Shown here one piece after another: positions 20,265-38,386 of a DNA stretch of 64,000 nucleotides. The stretch spans positions 4,092,001-4,156,000 of the forward strand of contig NC_009092.1 of assembly GCF_000016065.1 (NCBI RefSeq). Reading direction: 5' to 3'. Within the stretch, counting starts at the first letter, position 1, and every line of letters starts with the position of its first letter. This stretch comes from Shewanella loihica PV-4. GTDB lineage: Bacteria; Pseudomonadota; Gammaproteobacteria; Enterobacterales; Shewanellaceae. A program made the translations under genes and the position numbers. The notes beneath the pieces were generated by a model. That model did no database searches and was not told the origin of the DNA. It saw only the letters and a list, made by a program, of their open reading frames with translations.

Positions 20265-20382
20265 GCCTGGAAATGACCTACTCTCACATGGGGAGACCCC
20301 ACACTACCATCGGCGCGATTGCGTTTCACTTCTGAGTTCGGGATGGGATCAGGTGGGACCACAATGCTATGGTTTCCAGACA
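20265..20382 (-). rRNA. rrf: 5S ribosomal RNA (left operon)
   Basis: About 118 nt. On the minus strand it begins TGTCTGGAAACCATAGCATT and ends near TCATTTCCAGGC, with the 5S-typical CCCACCTGATCCCATCCCGA and CCGATGGTAGTGTGGGG blocks. The ends pair (TGTCTGGAAA with TTTCCAGGC). The ends are estimated from homology. Confidence 0.93.
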
Positions 20383-20493
20383 AATTTGGAAATTTAGAAA
20401 GCTGTTTGAGTTCGCACTTCAATCAAGTACTTTTGTATTCTTTTGATTACGTAAAACCATTACTTACTTTGCAGTAAAACCCTTTTGGGTTGT

Positions 20494-23386
<2,893 letters not shown>

Positions 23387-23637
23387 ATACAACCCAAATG
23401 AGTTTCATCTGAGTCGCATCGCAACTAACGGTTTCTACTTTCGCCAAAAGAATACTCAAGTCACTTGATTAAAGTGTGTTTTGAGAACTCAATTATTTTT
23501 CGCAATAATCTTTCGATTATTACTATCAGCTTTCCAAATTTTTAAAGAACAAGCATCGTCGCTCGGACGTGCCACTCGCTCTAACAAGAACAAGTTATCT
23601 GTGTGAACACTCAACAAATATCAGTCAATCGTATAGG
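23387..23637 (-). other. 16S-23S spacer without tRNA (left operon)
   Basis: 251-bp spacer with no tRNA gene. It has a boxA-like TTCTTTAAAAATTT (near 23540-23555) and a small hairpin AATAATC/GATTATT (23504-23521). The sequence CTGTGTGAACACTC near its left end with respect to 16S pairs with the 16S leader to form the RNase III processing stem. Confidence 0.75.
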
Positions 23638-25182
<1,545 letters not shown>

Positions 25183-25360
25183 AAAGTTTTTGTGTTTGGC
25201 TTGCGCCAAACGACTCAATGAATTCTGATTCACATAAATGACTCGGAAGAATCATCTACATGTTTGTACATATTGCTATGGACTCTCATCGTTGCATTGA
25301 GATTTAAATCGTTTTCGATTAACTCAATACCTGTGAGTGTCCACACAGATTTCTTGTTTT

Positions 25361-25376
25361 ATCTTGTTAAAGAACG
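25361..25376 (-). promoter_or_regulatory. Leader boxA antitermination site (left operon)
   Basis: Minus-strand CGTTCTTTAACAAGAT resembles the boxA consensus TGCTCTTTAACAA, about 180 nt upstream of 16S, the usual place for NusB/S10 loading. One base differs from the right operon's cleaner match. Confidence 0.7.
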
Positions 25377-25414
25377 TTCGCCTCATACTGGAGTCCAGCG
25401 GGCTAGGGCTGCGT

Positions 25415-25442
25415 ATTCTACGCTTCTCCCTGTCGGCGTCAA
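25415..25442 (-). promoter_or_regulatory. rRNA promoter P2 (left operon)
   Basis: Minus strand: TTGACG, 16-bp spacer, TAGAAT, followed by a GC-containing discriminator. The 16-bp spacing is typical of rRNA promoters and is identical in the right operon. Confidence 0.85.
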
Positions 25443-25594
25443 GCGCTTTTTTCAAAAGATTTTTAAGTGGTTAATTACTGTGCTTTCGCGTTGTAACTAC
25501 CGGCTTAAAAACTCGAACCGCTTATCGCCTTGACTCGACATTCGTTACTTACTCACTTGGTAAGTAGCGCCGTTTGCCGTGTCAGTGGGAGCGC

Positions 25595-25622
25595 ATTATA
25601 GGGAGCCAAATCTTTTTCGCAA
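25595..25622 (-). promoter_or_regulatory. rRNA promoter P1 (left operon)
   Basis: Minus strand: TTGCGA, 16-bp spacer, TATAAT, then GCGCTCCCAC, a GC-rich discriminator expected for ppGpp-sensitive rRNA promoters. A/T tracts immediately upstream could act as an UP element. Confidence 0.85.
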
Positions 25623-25698
25623 GGGCTTTTTTCAATAAAAATGAACTCATTTTTTATACCTGACATAAGCACACCCTTTACACCAATTGCGCACAAAG

Positions 25699-25707
25699 TT
25701 ATCCACA
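25699..25707 (+). promoter_or_regulatory. DnaA box upstream of the left rRNA P1
   Basis: Perfect consensus TTATCCACA 77 bp upstream of the P1 -35 element. The same 9-mer occurs at the same distance in the other operon. Confidence 0.6.
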
Positions 25708-25901
25708 AAAGCGATAATTGAAGCACTGGCACAGGCTGGTCACCGCTTACCTTCAAACACAGTAAACTGGCTAACTTAAGAAACTTGAGCGCTAACACAC
25801 CCATGCGCTTTCTATAAACAAAAGGAAATAGCTATCGCCTTTACGATCAGAATAAATACCTACCCATCACTTCTCAGGTAGAAATTAGGGCAACGAAGAG
25901 G

Positions 25902-25964
25902 TAGAGATAGAGATAGAGATAGAGATAGAGATAGAGATAGAGATAGAGATAGAGATAGAGATAG
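25902..25964 (+). repeat. Hexanucleotide microsatellite (TAGAGA)10.5
   Basis: Ten perfect tandem copies of TAGAGA plus TAG. Non-coding, between the left rRNA promoters and the right operon's 3' flank. Confidence 0.97.
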
Positions 25965-26170
25965 GCAATCTCCACACTGTCTTAGAAGGAGTTCTGATAA
26001 CAGGCCAGCTATTGAATTAAGAATGAGGTATCCACTAAGCGATTGACGTACTACCTACCATGAACGCCCAAAAGCCGTAAGGAATGTAAATTAACTCTAG
26101 AACAGTACAAACAACTTAGCTCACTGAAACATTACGTTATTACGGTCAACTTAACTAAGGAGATGAAGAA

Positions 26171-26560
26171 CTTTTTGGATCTTTAGCGCCTATCATGGAC
26201 AGCTTCGGCCAAGCTCTCCAAATCCTCCATCTTCTGCACCAAATTGCATTTGATCGACGCAAATACTTCTCTCCTATTCCGCTATGATTTGTGGACATGT
26301 CGATTTAGCAGTATCCATTTATCGAACTATCGCATGAGGCGTAAGAGATCTGATTATCTAGCTCATCTGGATGGTTGGATCGTGAAGGTACCTGTGGCTA
26401 GGCTGCAAGCTGAGAAGCAAGAGAGCCCTGAACGGCGGAAGTGTCGGCATTGCAGAATGCATTATCAACCTCTGCATGGGATTGCACCTCACTCGTAAGA
26501 ACGCTTTACCTTCCCCATGTTCGAGTGAGATTCCTCGTTATTAGACGCCTGAAAATAACC
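26171..26560. repeat. Degenerate copy of the rRNA-flank repeat region
   Basis: Segments resemble the array 3' of the left operon: AGGCTGCAAGCTGAG matches AGGCTGCGAGCTGAG, CGGCGGAAGTG matches GGCGGAAATG, and TTCCCCATGTTCGAGT is exact. Order is kept but intervening sequence has diverged. A frame at 26244-26498 has no supporting evidence and is probably spurious. Confidence 0.55.
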
Positions 26561-26671
26561 TGCTCGGTTCGTGAAGCGAATACATGGGTGTGAAAGTAAG
26601 GCTCTTTGAAAAAGCAGTACTTAGCCTGACTTGAACACGGAGAAGCTATGCTTCGCGGCCGATGACAAGGC

Positions 26672-26716
26672 ACATGGATGTAGCGAATGTCATAAACGCA
26701 GGATGCAGTTTATGAC
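26672..26716. repeat. Palindromic intergenic repeat, fourth unit
   Basis: Small hairpin ACATGGATGT (26672-26681), spacer GCGAAT, then stem GTCATAAAC/GTTTATGAC (26689-26716) around a GCAGGATGCA loop. Same module as the three units at 19873-20068. Confidence 0.7.
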
Positions 26717-26770
26717 CACGCTCGGCGGCGGGGTGACATCGGGGTAAAGTTTTTTCTCAGCGTGTAGAAA

Positions 26771-26807
26771 GTAAAAAGCCCTAGCGTTTTAGGCTAGGGC
26801 TTTTTGC
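26771..26807 (-). terminator. Terminator of the right rRNA operon
   Basis: Stem AAAAAGCCCTAGC / GCTAGGGCTTTTT (13 bp, 7-nt loop), 10 bp beyond the distal 5S gene. Confidence 0.9.
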
Positions 26808-26817
26808 TATATTAGGC

Positions 26818-26935
26818 GCCTGGAAATGACCTACTCTCACATGGGGAGACCCCACACTACCATCGGCGCGATTGCGTTTCACTTCTGAGTTCGGGATGGG
26901 ATCAGGTGGGACCACAATGCTATGGTTTCCAGACA
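26818..26935 (-). rRNA. rrf: 5S ribosomal RNA, distal copy (right operon)
   Basis: 118 nt, matching the left-operon 5S throughout. It lies after tRNA-Thr, giving the 5S-Thr-5S tail seen in E. coli rrnD. Confidence 0.93.
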
Positions 26936-26942
26936 AATTTAG

Positions 26943-27018
<76 letters not shown>

Positions 27019-27101
27019 ACAAAACTGTTAAATAACTATGCGTCTTACTCTAAATGCGCTTGGTTATTTTGCTTATACCTTAAAGGTTAAGCGAAATTAG
27101 T

Positions 27102-27219
27102 GTCTGGAAATGACCTACTCTCACATGGGGAGACCCCACACTACCATCGGCGCGATTGCGTTTCACTTCTGAGTTCGGGATGGGATCAGGTGGGACCACA
27201 ATGCTATGGTTTCCAGACA
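27102..27219 (-). rRNA. rrf: 5S ribosomal RNA, proximal copy (right operon)
   Basis: 118 nt directly after 23S. It matches the other copies except near its 3' end, where CCAGAC replaces CCAGGC; that base still pairs with the 5' strand TGTCTGG. Confidence 0.93.
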
Positions 27220-27330
27220 AATTTGGAAATTTAGAAAGCTGTTTGAGTTCGCACTTCAATCAAGTACTTTTGTATTCTTTTGATTACGTAAAACCATTAC
27301 TTACTTTGCAGTAAAACCCTTTTGGGTTGT

Positions 27331-30223
<2,893 letters not shown>

Positions 30224-30339
30224 ATACAACCCAAATGAGTTTCATCTGAGTCGCATCGCAACTAACGGTTTCTACTTTCGCCAAAAGAATACTCAAGTCA
30301 CTTGATTAAAGTGTGTTTTGAGAACTCAATTATTTTCGC

Positions 30340-30357
30340 AATAACCTTTCGGTTATT
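30340..30357 (-). other. Covarying hairpin in the 16S-23S spacer
   Basis: AATAACC-TTTC-GGTTATT. In the left operon the equivalent is AATAATC-TTTC-GATTATT (23504-23521): both strands of one base pair have changed together, with the loop unchanged. Confidence 0.75.
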
Positions 30358-30467
30358 ACTATCAGCTTTCCAAATTTTTAAAGAGCGGGCTTAAAAAAGC
30401 CAAAGATAAATTCTGCATTTATCTTTGGCATCTCTAACCATAACTGCATGCTCTCTTTAAGAGCAAA

Positions 30468-30543
30468 TGGTGGAGCTATGCGGGATCGAACCGCAGACCT
30501 CCTGCGTGCAAGGCAGGCGCTCTCCCAGCTGAGCTATAGCCCC
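30468..30543 (-). tRNA. tRNA-Ala (anticodon TGC)
   Basis: 76 nt, acceptor GGGGCTA/TAGCTCC with the G3-U70 alanine identity pair, anticodon loop CTTGCAC, T-loop TTCGATC, encoded CCA. In the 16S-23S spacer, downstream of tRNA-Ile. Confidence 0.97.
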
Positions 30544-30657
30544 ATTACATGCAGCGAACAAAGTATACCATTGCCAATTCGAGTTGAAACAAGGCATGTA
30601 TTGAGGACGTTTAGCCTGCTAAACGACGAAATACATAACGCAGTATCAACAAAGAAT

Positions 30658-30734
<77 letters not shown>

Positions 30735-30853
30735 ATTTCTTTTTGGCTTTTGATTAAGAATCAAAACCCTCAAAAATATCTTTCGATACTTTGCTCTATC
30801 TTCTATCAAGTAATCTGTGTGAACACTCAACAAATATCAGTCAATCGTATAGG

Positions 30854-32398
<1,545 letters not shown>

Positions 32399-32570
32399 AA
32401 AGTTTTTGTGTTTGGCTTGCGCCAAACGACTCAATGAATTCTGATTCACATAAATGACTCGGAAGAATCATCTACATGTTTGTACATATTGCTATGGACT
32501 CTCATCGTTGCATTGAGATTTAAATCGTTTTCGATTAACTCAATACCTGTGAGTGTCCACACAGATTACT

Positions 32571-32590
32571 TGATAAATTGTTAAAGAGCG
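32571..32590 (-). promoter_or_regulatory. Leader boxA antitermination site (right operon)
   Basis: Minus-strand CGCTCTTTAACAATTTATCA matches the E. coli rRNA boxA (GCTCTTTAACAATTTATCA) almost perfectly. Confidence 0.88.
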
Positions 32591-32630
32591 TTAGCACATC
32601 CCGGTGATTCCCGAGTGGCTAGGGCTGCGT

Positions 32631-32658
32631 ATTCTACGCAATCCCTTGTTCGCGTCAA
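32631..32658 (-). promoter_or_regulatory. rRNA promoter P2 (right operon)
   Basis: Minus strand TTGACG, 16-bp spacer, TAGAAT, same elements and discriminator as the left operon although the spacer sequence differs. Confidence 0.85.
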
Positions 32659-32772
32659 GCAGTTTTTGCAAACTTTTTGATGCTTCACTTTTCAGTGCCT
32701 GACCACCTTATCGCCTTAGCTACCAAGTGTTTCGACGCTGCGTTGTCTGCTTTGCCGTGTCAGTGGATGCGC

Positions 32773-32800
32773 ATTATAGGCAGTTCTGATTTGCGCGCAA
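32773..32800 (-). promoter_or_regulatory. rRNA promoter P1 (right operon)
   Basis: Minus strand TTGCGC, 16-bp spacer, TATAAT, then GCGCATCCAC. Upstream A/T tracts resemble an UP element. Confidence 0.85.
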
Positions 32801-32876
32801 GTGGTTTTTTAAGAAAAATCAGACTTTTTTCGATCTTTTTAGATAGTCACATCATACGCACTATTTACCCCCAAAG

Positions 32877-32885
32877 TTATCCACA
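32877..32885 (+). promoter_or_regulatory. DnaA box upstream of the right rRNA P1
   Basis: Perfect TTATCCACA 77 bp upstream of the P1 -35, embedded in CAAAGTTATCCACAAA, which is also shared with the left operon. Confidence 0.6.
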
Positions 32886-32940
32886 AATATCGGCATTTAG
32901 GCCAATTTTATACCTGCTGGTCATGGAACCTCGAGGATCA

Positions 32941-32968
32941 AAAAAGCCATCCTAAGGATGGCTTTTTA
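32941..32968 (-). terminator. Terminator after secA
   Basis: AGCCATCCT/AGGATGGCT stem with A-run and T-run flanks. On the minus strand it ends in a six-base T-run. It lies beyond the tandem repeat that follows secA. Confidence 0.85.
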
Positions 32969-33006
32969 TTATGCTTGGCTAAATCAGCCCACTTGCTAAG
33001 TTATGG

Positions 33007-33122
33007 CTTAACTAATGCCTTTGCTTAACTAATGTTTTTGTTTAACTAATGTTTTTGTTTAACTAATGTTTTTGTTTAACTAATGCTGTTGCTTAACTAA
33101 GTCTTAGCTCAACTTGGTCTTA
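33007..33122 (-). repeat. 16-17 bp tandem repeat starting at the secA stop codon
   Basis: On the minus strand the last SecA codons and stop lie in AAGTTGAGTTAAGACC; the next 16 bp are AAGTTGAGCTAAGACT. Five 17-bp units of the form TAGTTAAACAAAAACAT follow (three identical), then a partial one. Every unit holds one or two stop codons. Because 16 and 17 are not multiples of three, the stops fall in all frames. Confidence 0.9.
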
Positions 33123-35843
33123 ACTCAACTTGCCGTGGCACTGCTTATACTTACGTCCCGAACCACAAGGGCAAGGATCGTTACGGCCAACCTTCTCCCC
33201 CTCACGCACCACTGGCTGAGTAGCGGCCAAGGCTTGCGCCTCTTCTGCGCCAACGAGGGCTTCAGCCTCGGCGTGCTGATAATCGCGACGCACCTTAGCT
33301 TCTTCCTGGCGACGACGCTCTTCCATCTCTTCGACATCAGACTGAGCCTGAACCTGTACCTTTGAGAGAATGCTGATCACGTCATGTTTTAAAGATTCCA
33401 ACATCTGCTGGAACAGCTCGAAAGACTCACGCTTATACTCTTGCTTAGGATTCTTCTGCGCATAGCCACGTAGGTGGATCCCCTGACGCAGATGATCCAT
33501 CGCCGCCAGATGCTCCTTCCACAGGCCATCCAGGGTCTGCAACATCACGGCTTTCTCGAATTGACGTAGCACCTGGGCACCGACCATCTCTTCTTTAGCC
33601 TTATATGCCTTTACCCAGATCTCGACGATACGCTCACGCAGCGTCTCTTCGTGCAGGTCATCTTCCTTATCCAACCACTCCTGAACAGGCATTCTTAACG
33701 CGTACTCTTGCTCGAGACGTGTCTCTAAGCCGGCAATGTCCCACAGCTCTTCAACCGATTGTGGTGGAATGTACTGATCAATAAGGCCGTTAACCACATC
33801 GGCCTGGATGTTCACGATAGTGTCTTGAATGCTCTCGGCATCCATCAACTCGTTACGCTGAGCATAGACTACCTGACGTTGGTCGTTGGCCACGTCATCG
33901 AATTCCAGCAGTTGCTTACGAATATCGAAGTTACGTGCCTCAACCTTACGCTGGGCGTTTTCAATCGCGCGGGATACCCATGGATGCTCGATCGCTTCAC
34001 CTTTCTCCATACCAAGCTTCTTCATCATAGATGAAACACGCTCAGAGGCGAAGATACGCATCAGGCTGTCTTCCATCGACAGATAGAAGCGTGATGAACC
34101 TGCATCACCCTGACGACCCGAACGGCCACGTAGCTGGTTATCGATACGACGCGACTCATGACGCTCGGTACCGAGAATATGCAGACCGCCAGCGGCCACC
34201 ACTTCGTCGTGGCGCACCTGCCAATCGGCCTTGATCTTGGCTTTCTGCTCGGCAGTTGGGTTCTCGAGGGCATCGATCTCCATGTTCCAGTTACCGCCTA
34301 ACACGATATCGGTACCACGACCGGCCATGTTAGTTGCGATGGTCACCGCGCCACTGCGACCCGCTTGGGCAACGATCTCGGCTTCACGCTCGTGGAACTT
34401 AGCGTTAAGTACCTCGTGAGGGATCTTCGCCTTCTTGAGCATGCTATGGAGCAGCTCAGATTGTTCAATAGAGACAGTACCCACCAATACAGGTTGGCCA
34501 CGGTCTCGACAATCTATGATGTCTTTGATGATGGCATCGTACTTCTCTTCCGCCGTCAGGTAGACCAGATCCGCATGGTCCTTACGTACCATAGGACGGT
34601 TGGTCGGGATAACTACGGTATCCAAGCCATAGATGTGTTGGAATTCGAACGCTTCGGTATCGGCAGTACCTGTCATACCGGCCAGTTTTTCGTACTGACG
34701 GAAGAAGTTCTGGAAGGTGATAGATGCCAGCGTCTGGTTTTCATTTTGAATATGAACCCCTTCTTTGGCTTCTACCGCCTGGTGCAGACCTTCCGACCAG
34801 CGACGACCCGGCATGGTACGACCCGTGTGCTCATCGACGATGATCACTTCGTTGTCTTGTACTATGTAGTCGACATCTTTTTCAAACAGGGTATGGGCAC
34901 GTAGCGCCGCGTTGACATGATGCAGCAGTGAGATATTAGCCGCAGAGTAAAGCGAATCGCCTTCGGCCAACATGCCACGTTCGGTCAGCAGGACTTCTAC
35001 CTTCTCTTGACCACGCTCCGTCATGTGAACCTGCTTTGCCTTCTCATCAATAGAGTAATCGCCATCGCCGATCTCTTCCTCAGTATCTTCCTTGTCCTGA
35101 CGGATAAGGTGAGGGATCAGGGTGTTGATCTTGATATAAAGCTCAGAGCTGTCTTCTGCGGCGCCCGAGATGATCAATGGCGTACGCGCCTCATCGATCA
35201 GAATCGAGTCGACCTCATCGATCAGTGCATAATGCAGTGGGCGCTGCACGCGCTCGTTAGGCGAAAATGCCATGTTGTCGCGCAGGTAATCGAAACCAAA
35301 TTCGTTGTTGGTACCATAGGTAATGTCAGACGCGTAGGCCATCTTCTTCTCGGCCTGACCCATACCGGCGATGTTCACGCCGACAGTCATACCCAGGAAC
35401 TCAAATAGAGGGCGATTGTTTTCCGCGTCACGACGGGCAAGGTAGTCGTTCACTGTGATCACGTGAACCCCTTTGCCGGTCAGGGCATTTAGGTAGGCAG
35501 GAAGTGTTGCGGTCAGCGTCTTACCTTCACCGGTACGCATCTCGGCGATACGGTTACTATCGAGCACCATACCACCCAGCAGCTGCACGTCGAAGTGGCG
35601 CATCTCAAACACACGCTTAGAGGCTTCGCGCACTACGGCAAAGGCTTCCGGCATGACGTCGTCCAGCGTCTGGCCCGATTCCAATCGCTGCTTAAACTCG
35701 GCCGTCTTGGCCTTGAGTTCCTCGTCGGAAAACTTCTCAAAATCCGCTTCGAGGGCATTAATCTTTGTGACAATCTTACCGAGAGTTTTTAGGGTGCGAT
35801 CGTTACGACTACCAAATATTTTTGTCAGTAATTTACCAAACAT
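33120..35843 (-). CDS. secA: Preprotein translocase ATPase SecA
   Basis: Motor ATPase that drives proteins through SecYEG. 907 residues (E. coli 901). Walker [20 protein letters not shown]-type [12 protein letters not shown], the helical scaffold and wing domains, and the C-terminal zinc motif [13 protein letters not shown] that binds SecB and lipid are all present. I start at the ATG for [12 protein letters not shown], which aligns with E. coli MLIKLLTKVFGS; an in-frame GTG nine bases upstream is possible. No good Shine-Dalgarno is visible. The M23 peptidase gene ends 58 bp upstream on the same strand. Unlike in E. coli, mutT does not follow; two rRNA operons intervene. Confidence 0.97.
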   Translation of the reverse strand: MFGKLLTKIFGSRNDRTLKTLGKIVTKINALEADFEKFSDEELKAKTAEFKQRLESGQTLDDVMPEAFAVVREASKRVFEMRHFDVQLLGGMVLDSNRIAEMRTGEGKTLTATLPAYLNALTGKGVHVITVNDYLARRDAENNRPLFEFLGMTVGVNIAGMGQAEKKMAYASDITYGTNNEFGFDYLRDNMAFSPNERVQRPLHYALIDEVDSILIDEARTPLIISGAAEDSSELYIKINTLIPHLIRQDKEDTEEEIGDGDYSIDEKAKQVHMTERGQEKVEVLLTERGMLAEGDSLYSAANISLLHHVNAALRAHTLFEKDVDYIVQDNEVIIVDEHTGRTMPGRRWSEGLHQAVEAKEGVHIQNENQTLASITFQNFFRQYEKLAGMTGTADTEAFEFQHIYGLDTVVIPTNRPMVRKDHADLVYLTAEEKYDAIIKDIIDCRDRGQPVLVGTVSIEQSELLHSMLKKAKIPHEVLNAKFHEREAEIVAQAGRSGAVTIATNMAGRGTDIVLGGNWNMEIDALENPTAEQKAKIKADWQVRHDEVVAAGGLHILGTERHESRRIDNQLRGRSGRQGDAGSSRFYLSMEDSLMRIFASERVSSMMKKLGMEKGEAIEHPWVSRAIENAQRKVEARNFDIRKQLLEFDDVANDQRQVVYAQRNELMDAESIQDTIVNIQADVVNGLIDQYIPPQSVEELWDIAGLETRLEQEYALRMPVQEWLDKEDDLHEETLRERIVEIWVKAYKAKEEMVGAQVLRQFEKAVMLQTLDGLWKEHLAAMDHLRQGIHLRGYAQKNPKQEYKRESFELFQQMLESLKHDVISILSKVQVQAQSDVEEMEERRRQEEAKVRRDYQHAEAEALVGAEEAQALAATQPVVREGEKVGRNDPCPCGSGRKYKQCHGKLS

Positions 35844-35901
35844 CTGAACCACTTTTATGTTGTTGGCTAAGTCCCTGTCGAGTCTAAAAGCCTATTTTAG
35901 T

Positions 35902-36801
35902 TTAACCTGCCTTGCGGTAGACATACTTCTTAGGATCTATCTGCTGTCCACCACGCAACACTTCATAATGCACATGGGGACCGGTCGAACGACCCGTACT
36001 CCCCATTTTGGCAATACTTTCGCCTTTTGCGACCACATCACCTACAGCTACTGACAAAGACTTATTGTGTCCATAGCGAGTTCGCAGACCATTGCCATGA
36101 TCTATCTCGACCAACTCACCATAACCAAACATATTGCCTGCCCATGTTACGACGCCGCCCGCGGTGGCGACAACATCGGCTCCCTCTTTACCAGCAAAGT
36201 CTATGCCTTTATGCATGGTTCTGCGGCCGTTAAAGGGATCATTGCGTAAACCGTAGGGCGAAGACAACCAACCTTTCTGGATGGGACGCCCTGAGATATA
36301 ACGTTCTTCATCTATATGGAGATTAGATGTCACCGTTTCAAGTAGTGATAATTGAACATTATTGTTATCTATTCGTGACACTAGCCTATCCATGTCCTGG
36401 ATAAGCTGATCGAGTTCGATGTTGCTGCCCAGTTCGCTCAGGCCGCCAACACCTACTTCAGAAGAGAAATCGAATTGATCTTCGAGTTTGTAATCTTTTG
36501 CAACTTGCTGGCCCAGAGCCTCGAGACGTGCAAGCTTGGCCTGCATCTTAGCCACGTGGGTAACCAAGATCGCCAATTGCGATTCGGTCGCGCCTTTAAG
36601 TTCGATAAGCTCGTTTTTCTGCTCTTCGCGAGCGACACGTTCGTTATCGACGCTGGCCTGCTGTTGCTGAATTTGTTTGGCGTTATGCTGATATAAGCCA
36701 GTGCCTGCGGCAATAAGCAAAACCGGTAATAATAGCCAACGCTTACCCGGCTGCCAGCGCGTCGCACCATTCCGACCTTGAATAAAAACTGTTACACTCA
36801 T
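35902..36801 (-). CDS. Membrane-anchored M23 (LytM) metallopeptidase
   Basis: 299 residues. An N-terminal membrane segment (about 20-40, WLLLPVLLIAAGTGLY) is followed by a long Gln/Glu/Lys-rich coiled coil (about 45-110) and a C-terminal peptidase_M23 domain with KGIDFAG (zinc His and Asp), RYGHN and GPHVHYEV (HxH zinc motif). All catalytic residues are kept, so it should cleave peptidoglycan peptides in the periplasm. I start at the ATG for MSVTVFIQGRNG; an ATG 57 bp upstream would overlap dciA. The start lies only 27 bp from the divergent dciA start, so its promoter must lie inside dciA. It occupies the position of secM upstream of secA in enterobacteria. Confidence 0.88.
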   Translation of the reverse strand: MSVTVFIQGRNGATRWQPGKRWLLLPVLLIAAGTGLYQHNAKQIQQQQASVDNERVAREEQKNELIELKGATESQLAILVTHVAKMQAKLARLEALGQQVAKDYKLEDQFDFSSEVGVGGLSELGSNIELDQLIQDMDRLVSRIDNNNVQLSLLETVTSNLHIDEERYISGRPIQKGWLSSPYGLRNDPFNGRRTMHKGIDFAGKEGADVVATAGGVVTWAGNMFGYGELVEIDHGNGLRTRYGHNKSLSVAVGDVVAKGESIAKMGSTGRSTGPHVHYEVLRGGQQIDPKKYVYRKAG

Positions 36802-36828
36802 AGCCTCATTAAGCCATTTTATTATGTT

Positions 36829-37284
36829 ATGAAAAAGCCCCCGCAGGACCTCAGTCAATTACTGCTTCAGCAGGGTCAATTGCCCTCTATCGCCGAAAAA
36901 GCAGAACTACTGCTTCACCTGGATCACCATGTTAAACAGGTGATCACCGGTCCTGTCTCGGAACAACTAAAAGTCGCCAACTTCCGTCAAGGTGTGCTCG
37001 TTATCGAAACCAGTACCGCCGCATGGGCCGCAAGAATAAACTTCCAAAAACCCAAACTTTTACAGCAGTTACAAGCCGAAACGCTCCCCATGCTGTCCGC
37101 TATCGAGGTTAAAGTCAACCCAAGCCTGAAAATGTATGAGACAAAATCAAAGCAGGCTCACAACCAGATAAGCGAAACCGCTGCGGCGCATATCGACGCC
37201 TTGGCCGAGCATATAGAAGGTTCCCTAGGCCAAAAACTAAAACGGCTGGCTGCTTTAGCCAGCCGTTCAAGGCAATCCAAATAG
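36829..37284 (+). CDS. dciA: DciA-family replicative helicase loader (DUF721)
   Basis: 151 residues. DciA loads DnaB in bacteria that lack DnaC, which E. coli acquired from phage. The N-terminal region (about 20-105) has the DUF721 pattern: LLLHLDHHVKQVI, then NFRQGVLVIETSTAAWAARINF, then a short strand-rich end (AIEVKVNPSL). The remaining C-terminal tail is charged and probably disordered, as known for this family. I start at the ATG for MKKPPQDLSQLL. It diverges from the M23 gene and runs tail-to-tail with lpxC, with three bases between stop codons. Confidence 0.85.
   Translation: MKKPPQDLSQLLLQQGQLPSIAEKAELLLHLDHHVKQVITGPVSEQLKVANFRQGVLVIETSTAAWAARINFQKPKLLQQLQAETLPMLSAIEVKVNPSLKMYETKSKQAHNQISETAAAHIDALAEHIEGSLGQKLKRLAALASRSRQSK
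37229..37267 (-). terminator. lpxC terminator lying inside dciA
   Basis: Perfect 10-bp stem AACGGCTGGC / GCCAGCCGTT (7-nt loop) at 37241-37267; on the minus strand it is followed by TTTTAGTTTTTGG. The T-rich tail serves lpxC, but the hairpin is within the last codons of dciA, encoding KRLAALASR. Confidence 0.8.
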
Positions 37285-37287
37285 GCG

Positions 37288-38208
37288 TTACGCCAATACC
37301 GCACCCGCAGGCACGGCGAAACTGACTGGTACCTCTTCTTCTTTCTCGAAGCTTACCAATTCCCAAGCATCTTGCTCGGCTAACAGGGCACGAACCAGCT
37401 GATTGTTCAGCGCGTGGCCTGTTTTGAACGCACGGAATTCACCGACGATAGCGTGACCGGCGACATAGAGATCACCGAACGCATCGAGAATTTTGTGCTT
37501 AACAAACTCGTCCTCATAACGCAGACCATCGGGGTTGAGGACGCGGTATTCATCAAGCACAACGGCATTTTCCATGCTGCCACCTAATGCCAGGTTATTG
37601 GCACGCAGATATTCGATGTCGCGCATAAACCCAAAGGTTCTGGCGCGGCTGATATCGCGAACGAAGGCAGAAGAGGAAAAATCCATCACCATATGCTGCT
37701 GACTTCTGGCGATCTCAGGGTGATTAAAATCGATCGCGAAATCGACTCGGAAACCCTTGAATGGACGCAGTTCGGCCCACTTATCACCATCTTCAACACG
37801 CACAGGGCGCTTGATTCTTAGATATTTCTTTGCTGCGCTTTGCTCCTGAATGCCGACAGATTGCAACAGGAAGACCCATGGGCTGGCGCTGCCATCCATA
37901 ATGGGGATCTCAGGGGCATCGACTTCGATTGTCGCGTTGTCTATGCCTAAACCTGCCAGGGCGGCAAACAGATGCTCAATCGTTGAGATACGAACACCTT
38001 CGTCATTCACAAGCGCCGTACACATGGTCGTCTCACGCACTTGATCCGCCTTGGCGGCAATGGCCACGCTTGGCGTCAAGTCGGTACGAACCAACACGAT
38101 CCCTGTATTAACTGGCGCGGGTTTGATCGTCAAAGTCACCTTGTTACCGGAATGCAATCCGACACCGGTGGTCTTAACCATTTCTTTAACAGTTCTTTGA
38201 AAAATCAT
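37288..38208 (-). CDS. lpxC: UDP-3-O-acyl-N-acetylglucosamine deacetylase
   Basis: Zinc deacetylase, the committed step of lipid A synthesis. 306 residues (E. coli 305). Visible are the start [38 protein letters not shown] with the zinc His near 79, the MDGSA block, and [15 protein letters not shown] with the other zinc ligands and catalytic His. It follows ftsZ by 178 bp at the end of the dcw region, as in E. coli. Confidence 0.97.
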   Translation of the reverse strand: MIFQRTVKEMVKTTGVGLHSGNKVTLTIKPAPVNTGIVLVRTDLTPSVAIAAKADQVRETTMCTALVNDEGVRISTIEHLFAALAGLGIDNATIEVDAPEIPIMDGSASPWVFLLQSVGIQEQSAAKKYLRIKRPVRVEDGDKWAELRPFKGFRVDFAIDFNHPEIARSQQHMVMDFSSSAFVRDISRARTFGFMRDIEYLRANNLALGGSMENAVVLDEYRVLNPDGLRYEDEFVKHKILDAFGDLYVAGHAIVGEFRAFKTGHALNNQLVRALLAEQDAWELVSFEKEEEVPVSFAVPAGAVLA

Positions 38209-38386
38209 TTAGTTACCCGTTATATCACAACCAAAAAGCGTTTATTCCTGCACAGCAAAGCGGCGCACAAAGGCGCAGCAGGTCGGACATGCTAGCATAT
38301 CTTTGCCAATTCACCAAAATTTACCGACGAAAATCGTCGTACCACATTCAGGTATATGGCGCCGACTAGCACGCTCCGTCCTGAAA
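38209..38386 (-). other. ftsZ-lpxC intergenic region
   Basis: 178 bp expected to hold the lpxC promoter. A small hairpin (ACGACGATTTTCGTCG on the minus strand) is present, without a T-run. No unambiguous -35/-10 pair was identified. Confidence 0.4.

Noticed and set aside
25902..25964. CRISPR or phase-variable gene at the hexanucleotide repeat
   Set aside because: No spacers and no open frame across the repeat.
26244..26498. 84-codon frame between the rRNA operons
   Set aside because: It runs through degenerate intergenic repeats and lacks start signals.
33007..33108. Possible CRISPR array near secA
   Set aside because: The 17-bp units are directly adjacent with no unique spacers, so this is a simple tandem repeat.
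36802..36858. Longer M23 peptidase starting at 36858
   Set aside because: It would overlap the dciA start and add 19 residues ahead of the conserved MSVTVF start with no better ribosome site.
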